From positions 1 to 64,000 of the forward strand of contig JAHLMK010000038.1 in NCBI GenBank assembly GCA_019915135.1: DNA of 64,000 bases. Reading direction: 5' to 3'. Positions 32,664 to 44,812 of this stretch are shown piece after piece. A program made the position numbers and the translations under genes. Each line of letters begins with the position of its first letter. Within the stretch, counting starts at the first letter, position 1. This stretch comes from Strobilurus pachycystidiatus (lineage: Eukaryota; Basidiomycota; Agaricomycetes; Agaricales; Physalacriaceae). The notes under the pieces are model-generated. The model was not told the origin of the DNA. It saw nothing but the letters and a program-made list of their open reading frames with translations, and searched no databases.

Positions 32664-33211
32664 CACCGGGGGCATGGACCGTGGAACCAAGTGCGTGGTT
32701 CCTTTATGGAACTACACATGTAACTGATCGATGTATGTGGCTGTGCAAATCTTGCGGGCCGAGCTCCGATGACGGAGATTGAATTGCACGAACTTTTGAG
32801 TTTTCATGACAGTCTTTGCAGGAGATTGTTCACTACTAGCACATCTAGAGGTTCTATTATGCTCATTGCTCCGTAATATAGCATTCAAAGTCCTTTTAGA
32901 CTACTGCAATACTGTATAGACTGTGTATGGATCCCCCGGCAGTCAATTTCTAGCAAAATAGTCGGTAATTGGCCTGTATTTATGTGAGATATGCAGAAAA
33001 TTTGTCCCATTTCAATGGTCACATATATTGTTTCTAATTTGAAAGGGTCTCCACCCAAAAACCACACTCCATTCGCCCTCTAGAGCTCATCGGAATGCTT
33101 GAGAACTCGGTCCGAGCCCTCCGATCATTGATGCATGTGATAACCTCCCAGTCACAAGGTTGGTTCCATTAAGGAACCACGGATTTGGTGCCATGGTGCT
33201 TGCCCCCGGTG
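32664..33211. mobile_element. PIF/Harbinger-like MITE, 548 bp
   Basis: Arms start CACCGGGGGCA at both ends and stay alignable for ~60 bases (shared GTGGTTCCTT and ATGGAAC). TTA flanks both sides (32661-32663 and 33212-33214), the TWA duplication again. Non-coding. Older than the other two MITEs of this type, judging by arm divergence. Confidence 0.75.
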
Positions 33212-33340
33212 TTACTGTATGTGTGACCTTTGAGCTCTGTCCAAATGGAGTTGTTCAAATACGGAACCCCAACGGTCGTGGCCTATTGGCATTAATGTAT
33301 GGAAAGAGGTAGGCGTGAAAACAGCAACTTTGACGGTTTG

Positions 33341-34524
33341 AAGTAAAAGCGAATTCCAAGAATAGGGAGCGTTTTCAGAGGCCTCTGCACCTCTCACACA
33401 CTCTCTCATATTGTCTGAGCTCACTCAGTACAGTCTGGCACTGAGCAGCAGTGTTCTCATTGTGGTATCTCAACTGTCTCTAAATGAGCTCAAAATCATT
33501 TGGCAGTAAATCGCAAATCACAAGACATCGGTCATAGCTACCATGTTGCTGATTGCACTCTCATGTCTCTCATGATGTCCCGGACCCATCCTATGAGTTT
33601 GGACATGTCACACCATTATGCCCATGTGTGGTATCAACTTTTCTCCAAATGAGCTCAAATGCATTTGCGAGTAATTTCAATTTTTGGAGATGTAGTCTCA
33701 TGCTACTGACTTTCTTTCTTGACCTACTAGCCTCAAGGCTATCTCCCCTACTTAGGGATGCTATCTCCGATCACAGGAGCTGTCAATCATGACAGCATCT
33801 GTCAATCATTTCCAGAAGCTCACTTCTGATGCCATGTGTTAAGTTACCCATATCTCAGCCATGTGACATGGAATAACTTCGCACTTTCTCAGGATCAATC
33901 TGTCATCATCTGGCCTAGGCCCAGTGCTGTCTGTCAGCTGATGCTGAGTCTAAGGCGCCCCAGAGTTGCGAGTTTGATCCCCACTATGTTGCAGCTTGCT
34001 TCCTGCCTTCATCTTCGCATTTTGGCTCTGCAAGGTTTGCACACAGTGTCCCTCCAGTTTTGCTCACAGGAACTGATGCTCCTTTCACCAGTGTACGCTT
34101 TGGACAGTCTCTAGCCTTCCCTGCTGTCTGCTACAGCTAGATCTAACTCAATCTTTCACTGCTGTTCATTGTCACTGGTATGCTTATCCAACTTGATTTC
34201 GAGTTAATGCCTTATCTTGTGCACAGTGTCCAATCCCTGCCTGCTCCCACGCTTCCTGATAGCGTTGCACTTGGGATTCTGTGCACAGGTGTGTCCCTAG
34301 TCCACTCTTCATAGGCTACAAGCTTAATTTCGTTTTTGTGCTCAGTTTAGCTTGCTCTGCCTTTGTTTCTGCTTCTCCACCCTCCACTCCCTGTAACTGT
34401 ATCTAGTTTCTTGTATGTACATGTATTAGTTTGATGTAGTACATAGCCAGTCACGATTCGCGTAATTTATAGGCCCTTGGGCCCGTTTTAGCCTAACTTC
34501 ATCAGTGTGAACCTTTAAGCATTG
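33341..34524 (+). repeat. 1.18-kb repeat family, copy 2
   Basis: Starts AAGTAAAAGCGAATTCC, ends CTTTAAGCATTG. Full length with a few substitutions and a short extra stretch (TTTCTTGTATGTACATG) near 34410 shared with the other later copies but missing from copy 1. No target duplication. Confidence 0.9.
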
Positions 34525-34970
34525 ACATGGTGTAAGTTGTGCCTCAGTTGTCACTTGTCGTCCAATGAAGGATACGGACAAAGGAGTATCTGGGGGCTTG
34601 AACATTCTGGAAGTTTTACTGTAAATTGAAGCAATGATGCTAGTCAGTGGAAATTTCAGCTTCAGTCATTGTCCAATGCAGCGAGCAATCTATGAATTGC
34701 ATATATGGTAAATTGTTCAAGGTGGGAGACCTTACCTTTGTTGTGCGATAAATGAGTCAATGCACTTTGACTCAGACAGTCAGTATTCATCATGTGCTTT
34801 TGAGTGAATATTGATGATATTTATTCCTGTCACCATACTAGGTAGGTATCTCAAAATTGGCTGCCTCATTATTTTGAGGATTGTGATGAGTGAGTTCATG
34901 TTTTTTTTTAATTTTGCAACCATACTGACACTATTCCCATCCTTTAATGTCGTCAAATACACCTGCGCAG
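34525..34970. other. AT-rich intergenic, nothing recognised
   Basis: No ORF with a recognisable motif and no repeat arms seen. Confidence 0.4.
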
Positions 34971-34974
34971 GCCG

Positions 34975-36030
34975 TCATTGTGCCTCAAAATGTCCCAAGA
35001 CAATGTATTGACGGCGCGTAGACCGTTTGAAGTGAACAGTAAGCTTTCTATCGACTTGTATGATTTTTTCTCACATTTATAGGCCTTACCTTTGGGATTT
35101 GCCAAGGTTGATGCCCTGCTGACGAGGCGTTTTCCCCGCTTCTCTATACAGCCGTCAACTCGTTTCCTTTGTTAAAATGAGTTTTCCTTATAAGTTGTGC
35201 ACCACGCCTTGAATCTATACTAACCTGCTCTTAGCCATTTTGAGACCTTAGAAGAAAACGCCGTGAGACAATGTATCAATGTCTCGCGAGCGGCGCTATC
35301 ATCTCGTAAGTCATCCAATACAGGGTTTTGTGAGCATTGATACTGACCTTGACTTTAGCATTTCAGGTCCAGTTTTCATCAAGGCTGAATGTCTCGGCGG
35401 CAAGGCCCGTCTTTGGAAACAAGTCCAAGATTGCGTCAACGTGCCCAGAGTGCGGATTGACGCGTGCTGGTGAGTGCAAAGTGAATTGTTATGATGAACA
35501 TTGAGTACTTACCTTATTTCAGACTCTAGCCCCAAGGAACGTCGTGAAACAATGAATTGGGGGCGGGCAAACAAGATTGCGTTTCCAGGTGCACTATCGC
35601 AGAATGGCAGTATGTTAACCAGAACGCAGGTAACAAAATTGATGTCCACTCAAAGTAAACTACAACGGACTGGATTACTTAGCTTTGCGAGAAGCTGAGA
35701 AATGTCGCGAGGCAATGGCTAGAGAGCATGTGAGCAAAATTGTGATCTGCAGGTACGTGATCTTTTAACTTGGATGTTTTGTACATGGGCGTCTAACAAA
35801 TCAGCAGCGCGCTCATCTACATTTAAACAAAATTGAAGGTTGCGAGGACTTTGTTTATCTTGTAAATGGGGCCATGTAGATAGAAGCTCAGCTTTGAATT
35901 ATTTACCTTTACAGCAACACTTCCTTACTGATCTCATTCTTTGGGATGGGACTTGCTTTTTTTGTTTTATGCCACGTTTTGACGGGAAGGGGAATCTATC
36001 AAAGATCTTTGAGACATGTGTGGTAGCGTA
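34975..36030 (+). pseudogene. Multi-exon gene fragment with a CPxCG zinc-ribbon word, unknown
   Basis: Short exons with clear GT-AG introns: MSQDNVLTARRPFEVN (~34990), LPLGFAKVDALLTRRFPRF (~35090), REERRxx-type exon (~35260-35300), then RPVFGNKSKIASTCPECGLT (~35395-35465) followed by an intron ending TTATTTCAG at ~35522. SSPKERREAMNWGRANKIAF and QNG then join by splicing to NYNGLDYLALREAEKCREAM (~35660-35740). A last exon lies at 35840-36030. The CPECG word suggests a small metal-binding knuckle. I do not recognise the family; the style (many tiny exons, CxxC) is frequent in expanded agaricomycete families. Confidence 0.45.
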
Positions 36031-36257
36031 GAAAGTGAACTGAAGTTGTTTGAGCTCACTTGCAAAGGCGGGGGCAGATGGGCGCCAGCCGGATTAGGCA
36101 AGGGGGGGCACTCGGGGTAGATCCCTGCTAGCTTCAACAACCATCCAACATCTACGCACTCTCACACCCACACCCGCCAGCACTCCATGCCCGCTAACGT
36201 ACAACACTTGGCAACGCATTTGACAGAAGGAGAGGGGAATGAGCAATCAAACGTGGA

Positions 36258-36341
36258 GTCAAGAAAATCTGGAGAGAGAGAAATAGAACCAGAATGGATA
36301 TCAACCCAGAAGCCAATGATTTTGAGCGTGACTGCATGCTC
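36258..36341 (-). pseudogene. Fragment of a second DIRS-like RT gene
   Basis: On the minus strand 84 bases match the RT region at ~29770-29853 with about five differences (shared GAATGGATATCAACCCAGAA). The match stops exactly where a partial 1.18-kb repeat begins (36342). Confidence 0.85.
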
Positions 36342-36497
36342 GAAGTAAAAGCGGATTCAAAGAGTAGGGAGCGTTTTCAGAGGCCTCTGCACCTCTTACA
36401 CACTCTCTCATACTGTCTGAGCTCACTCAGTACAGTTTGGCACTGAGCAGCAGTGTTCTCATTGCGGTATCTCAACTTTCTCCAAATGAGCTCAAAA
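36342..36497 (+). repeat. 1.18-kb repeat family, 5' fragment facing copy 3
   Basis: The first ~156 bases of the repeat (GAAGTAAAAGCGGATTC to GAGCTCAAAA) on the plus strand, followed without a gap by the inverted full copy 3. The composite 36342-37683 therefore has ~150-base inverted ends. Confidence 0.9.
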
Positions 36498-37683
36498 CCA
36501 ATGCTTAAAGGTTCACACTGATGAAGTTAGGCTAAAACGGGCTCAAGGGCCTATAAATTACGCGGATCGTGACTGGCTATGTACTACATCAAACTAATAC
36601 ATGTACATACAAGAAACTAGATATATTTACAGGGAGTGGAGGGTGGGGAAGCAGAAACAAAGGCAGAGCAAGCTAAACTGAGCACAGAAGCAAAATTGAG
36701 CTTGTAGCCTATGAAGAGTGGACTGGGGACACACCTGTGCACAGAATCCCAAGTGCGACGCTATCAGGAAGCGTGGGAGCAGGCAGGGATTGGACACTGT
36801 GCACAAGATAAGGCATCAACTCGAAATCAAGTTGGATAAGCATACCAATGACAATGGACAGCAGTGAAAGATTGAGTTAGATCTAGCTGTAGCAGACAGC
36901 ACGGAGGACAAGAGACTGTCCAAAGCGTACACTGGTGAAAGGAGCATCAGTTCCTGTGAGCAGAACTGGAGGGACACTGTGTGCAAACCTTGCAGAGTTA
37001 AAATGCGAAGATGAAGGCAGGAAGCAAGCTGCAACACAGTGGGGATCAAACTCGCAACTCTGGGGCGCCCTAAACCCAGCATCAGCTGACAGACAGCACT
37101 GGGCCTAGGCCAGATGATGACAAATTGATCCTGGGAAAGTGCAAAGTTATTCCATGTCACATGGCTGAGATATGGGTAACTTAACACATGGCATCAGAAG
37201 TGAGCTTCTGGAAATGATTGACAGATGCTGTCATGATTGACAGCTCCTGTGATCGGAGATAGCATCCCTAAGTAGGGGAGATAGCCTTGAGGCTAGTAGG
37301 TCAAGAAAGGAAGTCAGTAGCATGAGGCTACATCTCCAAAAATGGAAATTACTCGCAAATGCATTTGAGCTCATTTGAAGAAAAGTTAATACCACACATG
37401 GGCATGATGGTGTGACATGTCCAAACTCATAGGATGGGTCCGGGACATCATGAGAGACATGAGAGTGCAATTAGCAACATGGTAGCTATGACCGATGTCT
37501 TGTGATTTGCGATTTACTGCCAAATGATTTTGAGCTCATTTGGAGACAGTTGAGATACCACAATGAGAACACTGCTGCTCAGTGCCAGACTGTACTGAGT
37601 GAGCTCAGACAATATGAGAGAGTGTGTGAGAAGTGCAGAGGCCTCTGAAAACGCTCCCTACCCTTGGAATCCGCTTTTACTTC
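36498..37683 (-). repeat. 1.18-kb repeat family, copy 3
   Basis: Full-length inverted copy from CCAATGCTTAAAGG to CGCTTTTACTTC. On this strand ...GTAACTTAACACA is followed by TGGCATCAGAAGTGAGC, which looks like an LTR end plus a methionine-tRNA-type PBS, but no second LTR exists. Confidence 0.9.
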
Positions 37684-37891
37684 AATGCGTGACTGGCTGA
37701 GTAAGTTGGAGGGTCGGTCCAATCCTGTGTTATAATACATGAATATAACAGTGCGAGGGAGCCCGGAGATGTGATGTGGTGATAGTTGGAGCAGTTGAAT
37801 TGTGCTTGCAAGGCTGCCTGTAGTTAAAAATTGGAATAATTAACAAAGATGATGTGTTCAAAACTGATGAGAACTCATGTTGCGCAGCTGT

Positions 37892-38055
37892 TATAGACAT
37901 GCAGAACAGTCTATAACACATAGTATAGCTTCAACCACACTAAAAGGACAAGTTGTCATAGTAGCTTTTTGGCTCAGTAGTTATTGTGTCAGTGATTGAG
38001 CACGATTATTACAGTATGACAACTTCAACAGGTCACCGGTTCGATCTGGCTCATG
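37892..38055 (+). mobile_element. tRNA-derived SINE-like element, longer copy
   Basis: Shares ~125 bases with the insert at 30407-30531 (same 5' hairpin TATAGAC...GTCTATA) and continues to a B-box-like GGTTCGATCTGG. With the A-box-like TGGCTCAGTAGTTA ~60 bases upstream this gives pol III promoter spacing. Flanking bases show no obvious duplication. Confidence 0.6.
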
Positions 38056-38526
38056 GGCAAATTCCATGACATGTGCTGCTGAACACTCATCAACTTGTTT
38101 CCAAGAACTGGCCCCATGTGCGTGTCAGTGCATGAATTTCAAAAGACAAATATACTGAACCTGATACTAGTCAGCCCTGGTGTCGCTGTGGCCCAGGACA
38201 GTGTATCAGTTGAGTCCGATATAGAAGCAACTCTGGCGCAGAAGTTCAAGGAAACTTGGATTTGAAAACTCCAAGAGTGGGGTTTTACTTTGCAACATAC
38301 GGCCACTATTGCCACAACCAACGTTGTTGTAGCTCTACCCTCAAACTAACCTGTATTCAGATTTGAATTTCATGTATACGATCTGAGATCTGACCTTAAA
38401 GGAATTAACCGCTGCGATTGCTTTGTGGGACCTAATTGCATACCTTTCTTCTACAGAGATTTCCTCTCTAATTGACAAGTTTCACTACGCTACTTCCAGA
38501 ACCATCACGAATCTCCTTTCCTCCCC
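38056..38526. other. Intergenic, upstream of a multi-exon gene
   Basis: No coding signal or repeat recognised. Probably contains the promoter of the gene starting at 38527. Confidence 0.35.
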
Positions 38527-41273
38527 ATGCCACCCAAGCGCAAGTCCCCAAGGAAAGCAGCCAAGAAGACAGCAGAGCTGACCGTAGCTCAACTCCGCGG
38601 ACGCGTCACTAAGGCTCAAGGCCAAATTGCCAGTCTCCGACAGCAACAGGACGACACAACCATCAAACGGCGCTCTCAGACAGTAGAAAAACTTTGTGAG
38701 TTTGCTCCTACCTTCTGGATTTTCCACCTCATCGTCGGGTAGGTATTTCTATCCTCACCTACACCAATGAGATTTGCGGTTATGAAGACCATATTCAGCG
38801 TCTGTTAGCAGGTAGACGCCTTCTACAGCTCTAGATATGTCCTGTTAACTTTGGTTTATGCTATCAGAGCAACATGAAGCCTCTGCAGTCGGGGACAACT
38901 CTTCTGGAGTACTTGACAGGGCACTTGATTCCGATTCCAGCAAGTTGACCGAGCTAGAGGATATCATTCCTCCGCAGCCTACATTGACTAAACGCTCTTG
39001 TGAACTCAGCAAGTTCTTCCATTTTTGACCTCTGACACCCATTTTTTAATTAATTGGATTCAGGTCCTCCCAAGGAATCCAGTCAACGGTCCTCTAAGCG
39101 TCTTTCTTCGGCCACTACAAAGTCGAGTGAGAGTCCCCCCGAGACTTCCGGGAGGGACGAGCTGCGTAGTACAACCAACTGTTTCCCAAAGCCTACTTCC
39201 GAACGTAGTTGTGACCCGTGTGAAAGTTCTCCTTTGCCCCACTCAGAGGCCAACAAGAGTCATCTCAAAATTCCCGACGTCATAACTGGTGAGCGTACAA
39301 TATTCCCAAGGTCTTGACTCATATAGACCCAGAGCCTTCCAATTTATTGGCTGAAAACTTGCCTAAGAAGGTCACGTTTGGTGAAAAGGTTAAGATGAAA
39401 GGTACAAGGTACAACAGAAGTTGGTGCTATAAGTTACGTTTCAGTACTGACAAGATGTGTCAGATGGAATCTACAATGAATGGGACCACATCTGGTTGCC
39501 CCATCCCAAATCGCCCAAAAATCCAAATGCTCTGAATCCAGAGGAGTCGTACAATCCTGGCTTACATGAGGGTCTGAATCCCCAATTCTCTGGAAAATTG
39601 TCTGGTACGTCCATTCCGTGATAAGTTCTTATCTTGACTCACTCAGCTTGTCCTGAACCAGGTAAGCCTCAATAGGAACCTCGAACTCACGCTGCTCAGT
39701 CAACGTCTGCACCACGGAGACTTGCGAGTACTAGCAGTACCCCAATCCGAGTGCCTCCCCAACAAAATATGTGCAAGGAGCCGCCTTCCACATCTCCGAC
39801 TCCACCACCAGTTTTGACTTCAGCGCCGCTTTCCACTCCAGCCCCAGTCAATAACGAGCCCGCTTTGACATCAGCACTGTCTTCAACTTCAGCTGCGGCG
39901 GCTACAGCACCATCTCCAACTTCAGTCACGGCGGCTACAGGGTCATCTCTGACTCCAGCGCCGCCTCCAACTCCAACGCCGGCAACTTCAGCGCTCTCTT
40001 TGACACCAGTGCCGTCCGCAGCCACAGTGCCGGCCCCAGCCACAGTGACTTCAGCGCCGTCTCCCACTCCAGCCGCCGCCACTTCAGCACCCTCTCCAAC
40101 TCCAGTGGCAGCAACCACATCTTTTACCGCAGCACCGTCTCCAACTTCAGCTGCTGTGTCTACACCACTGTCTTCAACTTCAGTCATGACGGCTACACCG
40201 CCATCGTCAACTCCAACGGCGGCAATTACAGGACTGTTGTCTGTGAGTTCAACGCTGTCCTTGCTGCCTGGGACAACCACGTCGTCCAAGCCTATGTTTG
40301 CCATTGACCCATCACTGGTAGAGATAGGCCCTGTTCCTCCTTGCCTGGAGACAAAAACCCCCAAGAAGGAGAAATCAAAGGTCTCTCTTACAAGAAGGAC
40401 CAAGAAGTCCAAGATTCCTGCTGTGGATGTTCGCCAAAATGCAGCTTCTACCGTGAAACTCAAGAATGAGGATGACAAGGAAGACGATGAGAGCAAAGAG
40501 ACTCATGGTGGCAAGGGGCCATTATCCATGATGTATTTGCTGGCCTACCTTTACAAGCTCAATGGGACCAATTGCATGACAGGCTCAGAACTCCTTGAGC
40601 ATTGGCGAGGTGTGATTTCACTTTCAATTTGCTCTCATCATTGGTCAACTGATACTCGTGTTGAGAGAAGGGCGATGAGGAAATCCAAGTCTATTTGGAC
40701 GGGTATCCTGCGCCGCCAGAGCTGTCAGTAACTGTCCGGATGCTTTCCTGTCAAAATTTCTCTTTCCTTCCTCTGGTGGGTACAGCAAACAAACAGCTTG
40801 CCCTGCACGTACTTACCACAAAGTCTAACAACACCGTGTGTCGCTACCATGCCCATACTGACAAGGGCTTAAAAATCAATGATCAGACGCGCAGCTCAAT
40901 CTACGGACCTCTGACTGGCGTACTTGCGCCAAGAGGTAGTAGCATTAGTGAGGTTCTACATTGCGGCTGCAATGAGGAGGACGCACTGTGAGATTTCTAC
41001 ATGTTTAAATCTGGTCAGCTGCACTCGCCTGAAACCACGAAGCAGGAGGAGCAAGTTGATGGCTGGAATGCGCAGCTTTTTCCACGGCGGTTGCAAGTTC
41101 TGACTTTGAGCTCATTGAGACAACTCAGTCTTCTATCAATTGACAACGTCTACAAATATCCTGATGGGTCAGCAGGTGGACGAAAGGACAAGAAATATAT
41201 TCTAAATAGGATAATTATGCTGGCACAGGCAGAGTTAGCTCAACTGACGTCCCAGGGGGGCAACACTATCTAG
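38527..41273 (+). CDS. Multi-exon gene, low-complexity Ser/Thr/Pro/Ala protein, unknown
   Basis: Starts MPPKRKSPRKAAKKTAELTV: a basic, nuclear-type N-terminus followed by a short coiled-coil-like stretch (LRGRVTKAQGQIASLRQQQ). Downstream exons at ~39060-39290 are Ser-rich. Exon 39700-40610 has a long Ala/Pro/Thr/Ser repeat (APSPTPAAATSAPSPTPV) with period ~7-16 residues, then a basic segment (KKEKSKVSLTRRTKKSKIP), an acidic patch and GPLSMMYLLAYLYKLNGTNC. C-terminal exons (40695-41273) read QLALHVLTTKSNNTVCRYHA and end DKKYILNRIIMLAQAELAQL. Exon joins are not all resolved. No domain is recognised. It may be a host gene or part of an uncharacterised mobile element. Confidence 0.45.
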
Positions 41274-41423
41274 AATCACGCGACACACACAACACAGATT
41301 ACCACTTTGATATATACATTTCGTAGAAAACATCAATAAAATATCTTGGAGTAGGTATATCTGGAATCCATTTCAATTTTGTCCATGTGTACTTAGCTAA
41401 CGAATGAAAAGTCGCATTCCCAA

Positions 41424-42186
41424 ACTTTGGTCCGTGTCATGATGCAGCCTCGCCGTAACCAAGGACCCTCCCCTTGGGTCACACTTCGGCGTCCTGATGC
41501 TGCAGCGCCACAACGGAAGATGCCGAGAGACATATCAGGGGGTTGGGGGTTCAATCCCTTATGGCGACAGAACCGGGATCATGAAGTCCCGCCCTTGTCG
41601 GGCTTCCCGCCCTCCTGGAGACACTCTGGAGCGAGCACACATGGTGCATGACGCACCGGGAATATACTTAGGCCGCATGAGTCAGGCGGGAGTCAGTACC
41701 CGACCAATCCCGCCTTCCCGACCAATGGGCGGCCATCAATCTGGCGGGTGATCATTGGGATGTCGGGACCTCCGTCATCCGCAGCGTCGGACCACTCCGG
41801 ACGTATTGGGAACATGTGGTGGAAGCTTCGAGAAGAGGAACGATGAGCAAGCAGGGGATTAGTATAAATATGGAGACAGCGCTGTACTAGTTACTCAGAC
41901 TTCGTCCTTGATCAGTTTTCCCCCATACAACTCCGTTGGGCACTCTGAGCTCTCCGTGATAGGACTCATCCACATGTCTCCCTTTGATACCTCCGCCAAC
42001 GTCATTGACTTCAATGAGGGAAGGCTCTCCGACGCCACACCCGGGACTAGGTCCGGTGGCGAGCCTTATACCTTGGGATTAGATTTCTACGGTACTACGG
42101 TCTCTGGCGAGACGGACGTGCGACCATTGAGGGTCCCTACAACTGGTACAGTACGACCAGTCAAGCACAATACGAGGATGTATGTG
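41424..42186 (+). other. Possible LTR-related sequence, no gene
   Basis: GC-rich inverted words (TCCCGCCCTTGTCGGGCTTC, CCCGACCAATGGGCGG) and a TATAAATATGG box at ~41873 followed ~35 bases later by a pyrimidine-rich start-like region resemble a retrotransposon promoter and leader. It abuts the left end of the 1.55-kb LTR, with which it shares the words CCGACCAAT/CCATTGGTCGG. No PBS or protein found. Confidence 0.3.
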
Positions 42187-43738
42187 TGTTAGGACCTGAG
42201 CCAGCACTCTCACGTGCTCAAGCTCATACAGCGCCACACGGCAACTGCACACCTCCATATGTGAATCCCATGTCCCAAAGCCGTCCTTGGGGTGGAGGCC
42301 AGGAGACCTTCTATGCACTCTGCCTAGCAAGACTCCTGTTCATCTTGTCTAGCCGTTGTCTTGCTCAACGGTAGACCCATTGTGTCGTTGTGGATCCTAT
42401 TCACCTGCGCCACTCATTACACTCCATTGGGGTAGCGCTACACAAGCGGGGATCAATGTCTAGCACCCTCGGTGCATAGACAGCAATCCAACAGTGACTG
42501 CACCATTGCCTCGTCCTCGACGAGAGCAAACGTACAGCCAGTGTCCGAGAGATCCATCCATCTTCATCTCTGACCCACTCGACAGAGATCCCCACGGGAT
42601 ACCATTAATGAGAGCGAGCGTCCAGTTGCATGGCATGTCGACGGCGTACTCAGTGACGCAAGGACAATCCTGTGGCAAAAGGATAGTGGAGAGGGAGGAG
42701 AGGATGACGAGTAAGAGTACGATTCAGCAGAGAGTGAAGCGTACAATGAGAGAGGGCCCCTTAGAGAGCAATTCCCCAATGGCAGAGGAAAGATGCCAAA
42801 GGGTACTGCGAAGGAATATACAATAGCGCAGATGCAATAATGTCCAGCTCTGAAGTACATAGGTAAATGTACTTCGACTTATATACCATTCTAGTGTCCC
42901 AAATTGGTTACTGACTGAGTCAGAGCTCTCACTGTGTTGGATGCGATGGAAGACACTTAATCCACTGTTTCAAGGGGCGGGGCGCCCGATCGGCGGGCTG
43001 CCATTGGTCGGGAGGGCGGGAATGGCGGGAGCATGCGCTCATGCGCCTAAGTATAGACTTGGCTCGAGTCATAGGCTGCCAAGAAGTTCCTGGGATGACT
43101 CCAGAGACTCCTGAATGAGTCAGAGCGGGTAAAGGGCGGGATCCCGCCGCTCCACATGCTGCAGCGACTCCTGAGTGAGTCAGAGCGCCCGATGCGGCGG
43201 GATGACGTTCTGGAGGCGCCCTGAACCTTCTGGGACCTTCTCCAAGGTTCTACAACCTTCTCCTGCGGTCCAGAGGCTCTTCAAGCGTCGAGTGTTAGTG
43301 TTGTGACTTCTCCTTCAATAGATATACCTCTAGATGACTCCACGAGTCTCTAGAGCGATTCCTGGTAGTGGTACCTTGTGTGTGCTTCCTTCTTGAGTGC
43401 TGTAGCTGTTCCTGAGTGTTTGTGGCCATTACAACGATGTGTGCAATGGTCTGAGAAGTGATCCAAGACCAAGAGAAGCTACTGTCATGCTGTGACAAGT
43501 ACCGGTTCCCTGGTATTCACATTGATCCACTATGAGAGTATGCGCAGATGCTCCCGGAGCTCCTGAAGCGTCTAGACTCTGTCATCATCCTGCTTTACTT
43601 CCCGGTAGAGCTTCTGTGGCATGGAAGATAGATCATAGATGTGTGTGCAGCCATAGCGAGCCAGAGTTGTGGCTGTGGCAATGAGCCGTGCGGCTGTGTA
43701 GATGAGACAAGTGGTCTGCCTGGGAATGGATCATGACA
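42187..43738. repeat. 1.55-kb LTR family, copy A
   Basis: Starts TGTTAGGACCTGAGC and ends GGATCATGACA, the same ends as copy B at 55854-57418, with ~93-95% identity by eye. The flanks ATGTG and GGAGA do not match, so one flank was rearranged or it derives from a longer element. Contains three TGAGTCA motifs (42916, 43116, 43176) and a CTTATATACC box (~42879). Confidence 0.85.
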
Positions 43739-44812
43739 GGAGACAATGTTGACTATGATGGCGATGTCCCACGTCAACGGTAAGTTCTCAATGACTCTGT
43801 AAACTTTGACTGTTATTTCTTACAGGGCTTGCAAGAATAGCGTGAAACATGCTGATGATTTGAAGCTTGTCGGCAATCGTACGTGTACTAGTTGATACTC
43901 CTCCTCTCCGGTACTAATTATTGAGGCCTCAGAATCAACCAATCCTTTTTGGCCTATGACGGAGCAGCTAGGCGATGTGCTTATCCGACACAACAGTGAA
44001 TGACTCATAGAGCCGTTCATTCAATGCGGACTCCTCAACCAGAAGAATTGCAAGAAAATTGAGGAGGGATTTGGTATCGGGACCTACTTCTCCAATTTCT
44101 GGGAATCTATCGCAAGAGCTATAACGCTCACCGTTTTTTTGTCTTTTTGGGAATGTTCCCTGATGAAAAGAGGGATGTCTCCAGTAAGCTCTCTCATGAT
44201 GCGGTCAAGTGTCGTATACTAACTAGAGAGTGTTAGCTGTATCTGAAAACGTGGTGTCAGTGAATAAGGTTGACCTGTTCAACAGAGCACGTAAGCATTC
44301 GGAATAAGAGCTTGAGCCTGCTGCATCCCCTAAGCCTGAAGTAGAGTAGAAAGACCGAGTAGAACTTCCAGATTAGTTTAAATGACACCATCTTTGCTCT
44401 GTGCTTCATTCCGCTGCGTTAGACCTCTTAAGTTTGTGTGCTTGCTGCATCAAAGGCCTGTCTATATTTGGCAATAAATTGATCTGATGGCCTTTAGCCA
44501 TATATAGACCACACAATTATCATGATAGGTAGATTGGAGGTTCACTTAGCAAAATCTTTTTTGGTCTCTACTGTCTTTTCACTGTGAGCTATGACCTCAA
44601 ATTCAATATCTGTTGTATCCGTAACAATGTATCTTGTATCCAGAGTGTTGGCCAGCTTCTCCGGCAAAAAGTTCTATAAAAGTCCTTTGAATCCTAATAC
44701 GAATTCAAGTGCAGGTATGTCTTAATCAAACTATCACCACTAACTCAGTCACTTCCGGTGCACGGTCCGAGCTGCTTTCTCAAAGACGTACATTCACTCG
44801 CTATCTTCTATA
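43739..44812 (+). other. Probable decayed exons, no recognised protein
   Basis: Short plus-strand frames are bounded by intron-like GTAAG...CAG segments, e.g. GTAAGTTCTC...TTCTTACAG at ~43780-43827 followed by GLARIA/ACKNSVKHADDLKL. They may be upstream exons of the gene at 44813 or another decayed family. Nothing can be named. Confidence 0.3.

Noticed and set aside
36498..37683. Complete Copia-type LTR retrotransposon in the 1.18-kb repeat
   Set aside because: An LTR-end-like ACACA followed by TGGCATCAGAAG resembles a PBS, but there is no second LTR, no ORF, and all copies share the same other end.
39696..40496. Minus-strand 266-codon Gly/Val/Ala-rich ORF
   Set aside because: Antisense to the Ser/Thr/Pro/Ala repeat exon of the plus-strand gene; repeat composition keeps both strands open.
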